Shown piece after piece: positions 59,913 through 64,000 of a stretch of 64,000 nucleotides of DNA. Source of the stretch: Mucilaginibacter xinganensis (GTDB lineage Bacteria; Bacteroidota; Bacteroidia; Sphingobacteriales; Sphingobacteriaceae); assembly GCF_002257585.1 (NCBI RefSeq), contig NZ_CP022743.1, forward strand, positions 4,960,001-5,024,000, read 5' to 3'. Made by a program: the position numbers and the translations under genes. Positions within the stretch are counted from its first letter, which is position 1, and every line of letters starts with the position of its first letter. The notes under the pieces are model-generated. The model did no database searches, had not been told where the DNA came from, and saw only the letters and a list, made by a program, of their open reading frames with translations.

Positions 59913-60527
59913 ATGGCTATCAATCTTCAAAAAGGCCAGCGCATTAGCCTGGAGAAAAGCAATGGCAGCAAGCTGCAAAGCGTTTGCGTAGGCATTAACT
60001 GGGGTGCTATTGAAAAAAAAGGCCTGTTTGGCTTTGGGGTAACCAAAGAAGCCGTTGACCTTGATGCCAGCTGCGCTTTATTTGACGACGCCAAAAACCT
60101 GATAGATGTGGTTTACTTTGGCAACCTGCGTTCAAAAGATGGCGCGGTACAGCACAGCGGCGATGACCTTACCGGCGATATGGATGGTGATGACGGCCTG
60201 GATAATGAAGTAATAACGCTTGATCTTTCGCGGTTAAACCCGGCGGTAAATTACGTCGCCTTTGTACTAAACAGTTTTCGCGGACAGGATTTTGGGACTA
60301 TTCCCTTTGCCTCTATCCGTATTTATGAAGGCACGCCAAAAAGGGTGAACGAAGTTTACGCTACCTATGATATAGGGCATAGTAAAGATTTTGCTGGTCA
60401 TGTATCCATGGTAATGGGCGTGTTTTACAAAAAGAACGCCGAGTGGAAATTCAATGCCATTGGCGAGCCCACCCGCGACAGGAAGCTGGAAGAAACCGTA
60501 AAAACTGTTAGCCAAAACTATTTATAA
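59913..60527 (+). CDS. TerD family protein (paralogue 4)
   Basis: 204 residues. Begins MAINLQKGQRISLEKSNG. It has VDLDASCALFDD, HSGDDLTGDMDGDDGLDNEV (Ca2+-binding loop) and FGTIPFASIRIYEG. An insert near 30 (KKGLFGFGVTKEA) separates the first two strands. A weak hairpin lies downstream at about 60532-60572. Confidence 0.94.
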   Translation: MAINLQKGQRISLEKSNGSKLQSVCVGINWGAIEKKGLFGFGVTKEAVDLDASCALFDDAKNLIDVVYFGNLRSKDGAVQHSGDDLTGDMDGDDGLDNEVITLDLSRLNPAVNYVAFVLNSFRGQDFGTIPFASIRIYEGTPKRVNEVYATYDIGHSKDFAGHVSMVMGVFYKKNAEWKFNAIGEPTRDRKLEETVKTVSQNYL

Positions 60528-60598
60528 TAAAAAAGCGCCGGGGTTTTATTTAATGGTGATCCGGGCGCTTACAACAATATATTTTAAAGAAACAAATT

Positions 60599-61726
60599 AT
60601 GGACAGCACATTAAATAACGACGAGCTTAACATTACCCCGGTTAAGCTGGATATCAGCAACACTACCCCGGTAAAACTGGATAAGGAAGGCAACGTTGAC
60701 CTTGCCAATATCAGCCCGGATGAAGTAAAAAAGTACAGCGAAATAAGCAAAGCTATTGATCCTAAAGATGTGAACTCTATACTGAACTATGGCACCGAAG
60801 TGCAAAGTTCAATGGAAAAGTACAGTAACACGTTTTTAACCTCAGTGCGTACCTATAACGCTGGTGAAGTTGGCGGCCTCATTAATGAGTTGCTGACCGA
60901 GCTGAATTATATTGACGTGGATGAACTGAACCAAAATGCGTTCACCTCGTTCATTTCACATATCCCTTTTGTAAAAAAACTGGTATTTGATGCCAAAAAG
61001 TTATTTCAGAAGTATGATACAGTAATTAACAACATCGATAAGATCACCAATAAGATCAAAGCCGGCAGGATCAATTCCATTAAAGATAACGCATCGCTGC
61101 AAACTATGTTCGACAGCAATGTAAGCTACATCCACCAGATGGAGGAACTGATCATCTCCGGCCAGTTAAAGCTTACCGAACTTAATGAGCAGCTTGCGCA
61201 AATGGATGCCAACCCATCGGCCTACAACGATTATGAAATAGCCGATATGCGCGATTTCACCAACAGGCTTGATAAGCGGCTGGCAGACCTAAAGGTGGTG
61301 CGCTTTATTATGCTACAGTCGCTGGCGCAGATCAGGGTGGTGCAAAACAACAATACCAGCATTGCCGAAAAAGCACAGTCCATCGTATCCACCACCATCC
61401 CGGTTTGGAAAAATCAGCTTACCATTGCCGTTGCATTGAACAGGCAAAAGGAAAACGTGGAAATGCAGAAAAAGATCTCGGACACCACCAATACCATCCT
61501 TCAAAAAAATGCCGAACTGCTAAAACAGAACAGCATTGATGTGGCCCGCGAAAATGAAAAAACTGTAGTGTCACTGGATACCCTGAAGAAAACAACGGCA
61601 TCGCTTATTGAAACGTTGACAGAAGTAAAACGGATCCACGAAGAAGGCACCCAAAACCGCAAAACGTTAAACACCGAATTGCAAACCCTGGAAACCGAGT
61701 TAAAAAAGACAGTGACTAACCAATAA
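60599..61726 (+). CDS. telA: Toxic anion resistance protein, TelA family
   Basis: 375 residues, mainly helical coiled-coil. Conserved TelA stretches include TFLTSVRTYNAGEVGGLINE, FVKKLVFDAKKLFQKYDTV and NQLTIAVALNRQKENVEMQKK. TelA proteins belong to Ter/tellurite-resistance stress clusters, where they act near the membrane by an unknown mechanism. Followed by a terminator, so the unknown gene at 61848 may have its own promoter. Confidence 0.93.
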   Translation: MDSTLNNDELNITPVKLDISNTTPVKLDKEGNVDLANISPDEVKKYSEISKAIDPKDVNSILNYGTEVQSSMEKYSNTFLTSVRTYNAGEVGGLINELLTELNYIDVDELNQNAFTSFISHIPFVKKLVFDAKKLFQKYDTVINNIDKITNKIKAGRINSIKDNASLQTMFDSNVSYIHQMEELIISGQLKLTELNEQLAQMDANPSAYNDYEIADMRDFTNRLDKRLADLKVVRFIMLQSLAQIRVVQNNNTSIAEKAQSIVSTTIPVWKNQLTIAVALNRQKENVEMQKKISDTTNTILQKNAELLKQNSIDVARENEKTVVSLDTLKKTTASLIETLTEVKRIHEEGTQNRKTLNTELQTLETELKKTVTNQ

Positions 61727-61750
61727 TTAGTCAGGTCATAAACCTTTGTT

Positions 61751-61790
61751 AAAGCCGGCATTGCTAAATACAGCGCAATGCCGGCTTTTT
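61751..61790 (+). terminator. Terminator of telA
   Basis: AAAGCCGGCATTG (61751-61763) pairs perfectly with CAATGCCGGCTTT (61776-61788), followed by T's. Confidence 0.93.
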
Positions 61791-61847
61791 GCATTAATGC
61801 CCCTGTAATTTTGTAATTTTGCATAAAAAAATATTGGCTGCCCATTA

Positions 61848-62810
61848 ATGGATGAAAACCGAATAAATATTTTAAATGAATCCAACCGGATGCTGAGTAA
61901 GCTGCAATTGCTTTCTGTTTATTTTGGAGAAGATATTATTTATAAAATTTATTTACGCAGCCAGGTGATCCACAAGCTTTTTGAGAATAATTCAGAGCTT
62001 GATATCAACAAGCTGGAGCTTTTTCACCTTCAATTTACCGCCAGCCTGATTGAGCTGCTAAGGAAAATAAAAAAGAACAACGAGAATAACATCAGCATCT
62101 TATTTGATGAGATCCAGGTAAATAAAGAGATGGTTGAGAAATTGACCGATTCGGTTTACACTGAAAATAATTTCAACATCGATAAACAGCGACAGTCGCT
62201 CAAGATCAACCTGTCCCTGCGAAAGCTGTTCCAGGTGTTGTCGGACGATTCTCCGGACGATCCCCTCTCCAAAAACATCAATGCTTTCAGCTCACGCTTT
62301 GCACCTGATTTTTTCTATGCCATAGATAATAAGCTCTTTGACGAACTGGTGACTTACAAGGACAACGAGGTTTATACCAACAGCCGCGCCATTATCCAGA
62401 AAAAATTAATGGGCCTGCTTTGTAAGTATGATTTTAAAACCGAGTTTTTTTGCGGGTTAAAATCGGGCAGCCAGGTTATTGAAGTTTATAAATTTACTGA
62501 TACTGAGCGGCACTTTTTATATTTCCCGGCGCGCAACCTGTTCATCTTTTTAGATGTAGCGAGGATCAGCGGGATCGACTGGTCAAACAATCTTTCAAAG
62601 AAAGAAAAGCTGATCCATGAGTTGAATGACAAGAACGACAAATTATTAAGCAGCGCCGGCGCCATGAAATCAAATATGCCTGCCGATATAAAAACCCTGT
62701 TAATAGAGGACCTAAAAAAGCTGGAGGACATCAACTTCCTGCAAAACATGAGCAATATTGATGTGCAGGCCAACATTTTAAAAACCATGTTAAATACCGA
62801 CCTTAACTAA
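61848..62810 (+). CDS. Unknown Ter-cluster protein
   Basis: 320 residues, no signal peptide or membrane helix. The N-terminal half is strongly helical (KLELFHLQFTASLIELLRKI, LSLRKLFQVLSDD). The middle has FCGLKSGSQVIEVYKFTDTE and HFLYFPARNLFIFLDVARIS, a mixed alpha/beta stretch, and the end is helical again. I do not recognise a family. It follows telA, where some Ter systems have other accessory proteins, and is 11 nt before pgpA. A Ter role is inferred from position only. Confidence 0.7.
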   Translation: MDENRINILNESNRMLSKLQLLSVYFGEDIIYKIYLRSQVIHKLFENNSELDINKLELFHLQFTASLIELLRKIKKNNENNISILFDEIQVNKEMVEKLTDSVYTENNFNIDKQRQSLKINLSLRKLFQVLSDDSPDDPLSKNINAFSSRFAPDFFYAIDNKLFDELVTYKDNEVYTNSRAIIQKKLMGLLCKYDFKTEFFCGLKSGSQVIEVYKFTDTERHFLYFPARNLFIFLDVARISGIDWSNNLSKKEKLIHELNDKNDKLLSSAGAMKSNMPADIKTLLIEDLKKLEDINFLQNMSNIDVQANILKTMLNTDLN

Positions 62811-62821
62811 ACAAGAACACA

Positions 62822-63292
62822 GTGATACTTAAGTTCAACAAAATAATAGCATCAATTTTTGGAATTGGATTTCTTAAGGGAGGCGGCACTTATGCAGCGT
62901 TAGTAACCTGCGGTTTCATTTGGTTGTTGTGGCAACAACCCTTTTTTCAAAACCCCTTATACCTGCTTATCATCACTGTGATAATAACCCTTTGGGGCGT
63001 TTACGTGAGCAATAAGGTAGAACCCGATTGGGGCGAAGACAGTTCGCGGGTGGTGATTGATGAAGTTGCCGGGATGTTGATTACCATGTTATTTATCCCT
63101 GCCAATATCTATTTCTTATTAGCAGGTTTTGTGCTGTTCCGGTTTTTTGATATTGTAAAACCATTATTTATCCGCAAAATGGAGGCCCTACCCAGCGGCA
63201 CAGGTGTAATGATGGACGATGTGTTAGCGGGCATATATTCAAATATAGTTTTGTGGCTTGGCTATTTTGTTTGGATGAAGTTCGGGCATTAA
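62822..63292 (+). CDS. pgpA: Phosphatidylglycerophosphatase A
   Basis: Dephosphorylates phosphatidylglycerophosphate to phosphatidylglycerol. 156 residues with a GTG start. GIGFLKGGGTYAALVT and EDSSRVVIDEVAGMLITML (the PgpA metal/active-site motif) are present, with about four membrane helices. The late RKMEALPSGTGVMMDDVLAGI is also conserved. Possibly co-transcribed with the unknown gene 11 nt upstream, although its function is housekeeping. Confidence 0.95.
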   Translation: MILKFNKIIASIFGIGFLKGGGTYAALVTCGFIWLLWQQPFFQNPLYLLIITVIITLWGVYVSNKVEPDWGEDSSRVVIDEVAGMLITMLFIPANIYFLLAGFVLFRFFDIVKPLFIRKMEALPSGTGVMMDDVLAGIYSNIVLWLGYFVWMKFGH

Positions 63293-63593
63293 AATAATTG
63301 ATTCCGTTTAAATACAGTGGTATTGACTTAATGCCACACCTGGTACAATCATTTTTGTAGCCAGCTACGAATTATGTATTAAAAAAAGGACAAATTACCA
63401 CATAACGTCTTTTATCCAAAATCCGGCTTACCTAATCAAAAGCCAATACCCTCACAACCTGCATTAACTTCAGTTTCAGCACATTTACTGCACCAACGGA
63501 TTTTCAACTGAATATTTTTTTAACCCATGGCACTGCTATTGCCAATGAACAATTGATTTTAACAATAAAATCAATTATATAAGAATAATTCAA
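63293..63593. other. Leader of the final outer-membrane gene
   Basis: 301 nt without a gene. The only structure I see is the hairpin at 63551-63576 just before the next start codon. Confidence 0.5.
63551..63576 (+). promoter_or_regulatory. Perfect 11-bp leader hairpin
   Basis: AATTGATTTTA (63551-63561) pairs perfectly with TAAAATCAATT (63566-63576) across ACAA, 18 nt before the ATG at 63594. It could be an operator dyad or an mRNA stabilising hairpin. Confidence 0.5.
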
Positions 63594-64000
63594 ATGAAAC
63601 ATTTACAACTTAAAAAAGCCTCATTATTACTAACAGGGCTTGTTATTGGCGGCAGGTTATTTGCCCAAACTCCGGATAGCACAAAAATAATGACTAAAGA
63701 TTACGTGCAGCCGTTTTCTGATGGCAGCGCATTCCGTACCTGGTCTGTAGGTTTTGAAGGCGGCGTATTAACCCCTTACTCTATTTTCGGCATTAAAAAC
63801 CAGGACGTTCACTCCCCCCACGAAAAAATTGGATATGGTGGTTTTATCAAAGACCAGATCCTTCCCTCATTTGGGATTCAGGCCAATTTCCTTACAGGTA
63901 ACGTTGGTGGTGCTGTAACTTCTTTTAATGAAGCTACGGGCGGTTACACATCTTTTAATACCAAACTTAATTATGCGGTAGATCTTGCAGCAAATTTCAC
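63594..64000 (+). CDS. Outer-membrane protein, 5' part (OmpA-like N-domain)
   Basis: The first 135 residues are visible and the gene runs out of the window. Signal peptide LLLTGLVIGGRLFAQ, then barrel-type sequence with alternating Gly and aromatics (TWSVGFEGGVLTPYSIFG, KIGYGGFIKDQILPSFGIQ). The pattern fits the N-terminal barrel of Bacteroidota OmpA-like proteins, but the peptidoglycan-binding domain that would prove it is not in view. Confidence 0.75.
   Translation, partial: MKHLQLKKASLLLTGLVIGGRLFAQTPDSTKIMTKDYVQPFSDGSAFRTWSVGFEGGVLTPYSIFGIKNQDVHSPHEKIGYGGFIKDQILPSFGIQANFLTGNVGGAVTSFNEATGGYTSFNTKLNYAVDLAANF

Noticed and set aside
60532..60572. Terminator between the fourth terD and telA
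   Set aside because: The stem has a mismatch near the middle and there is no T-run, so read-through into telA is more likely.

Overview
The window comes from the chromosome of a Bacteroidota bacterium, most likely a member of the Sphingobacteriaceae (Mucilaginibacter/Pedobacter-like). The evidence is an LpxC-FabZ fusion, an IPExxxVDY gene beside pyruvate kinase, a SusC-type TonB motif, DUF5686 and carboxypeptidase-regulatory-domain envelope proteins, and promoters of the Bacteroidota form TTG-N17-19-TAnnTTTG. I saw no tRNA, rRNA, CRISPR array or intact insertion sequence.

Layout. 1-3.6 kb: lipid A genes lpxD (5' cut off), lpxC-fabZ and lpxA, then an ABC ATPase. 3.6-10.4 kb: fatty-acid desaturase, a DUF2383 protein, an envelope protein, the acpP-fabF-rnc operon (minus strand), then an IPExxxVDY gene and pyk. 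10.8-15 kb: a thioredoxin-like protein and the B12-dependent ribonucleotide reductase. 15.3-21.8 kb: a 2143-residue alpha-2-macroglobulin-like protein with a carboxypeptidase-regulatory/TonB-plug-like insert. 22-24.6 kb: a His-rich orphan and a 7TM protein / histidine kinase / NarL-type regulator set. 24.6-27.1 kb: an ABC exporter and frr (minus).

27.1-34.3 kb is a visibly A+T-rich accessory island lying between frr and pyrH. It encodes Vsr, a controller protein with a C-box, a Dcm/M.EcoRII-like methyltransferase, an EcoRII-like endonuclease, and a two-gene module: a MORC/MutL-like GHKL ATPase fused to a histidine kinase, followed by a receiver protein with an unrecognised C-terminal domain. 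I consider this module one of the two most interesting systems here. 34.6-41.2 kb: small genes, a lipocalin, an intergenic repeat cluster, then pyrH, nagA, tsf, rpsB, rpsI and rplM (all minus). Together with frr this is the usual rpsB-tsf-pyrH-frr neighbourhood, split by nagA and the island.

41.7-50.2 kb: a DUF5686 envelope protein, a PAS/AraC-like/PAS regulator, small membrane proteins, a lipocalin, an AI-2E family transporter and a Tat-exported NIPSNAP protein. 50.4-55.3 kb: a candidate peptide system consisting of an inactive C39-like/VKOR/thioredoxin fusion, a double-glycine leader peptide with eight cysteines in its core, and two thioredoxin-fold envelope proteins. 55.4-62.8 kb: a tellurite-resistance-type (Ter) stress cluster with terC, four terD paralogues, a HAD phosphatase, a phosphoribosyltransferase, telA and an unknown gene. 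The window ends with pgpA and the start of an outer-membrane protein gene.

Several intergenic gaps contain quasi-tandem arrays of 7-9 nt words, often with inverted copies. A second repeat family forms a cluster at 35.6-36.2 kb, with a decayed copy near 41.3 kb.
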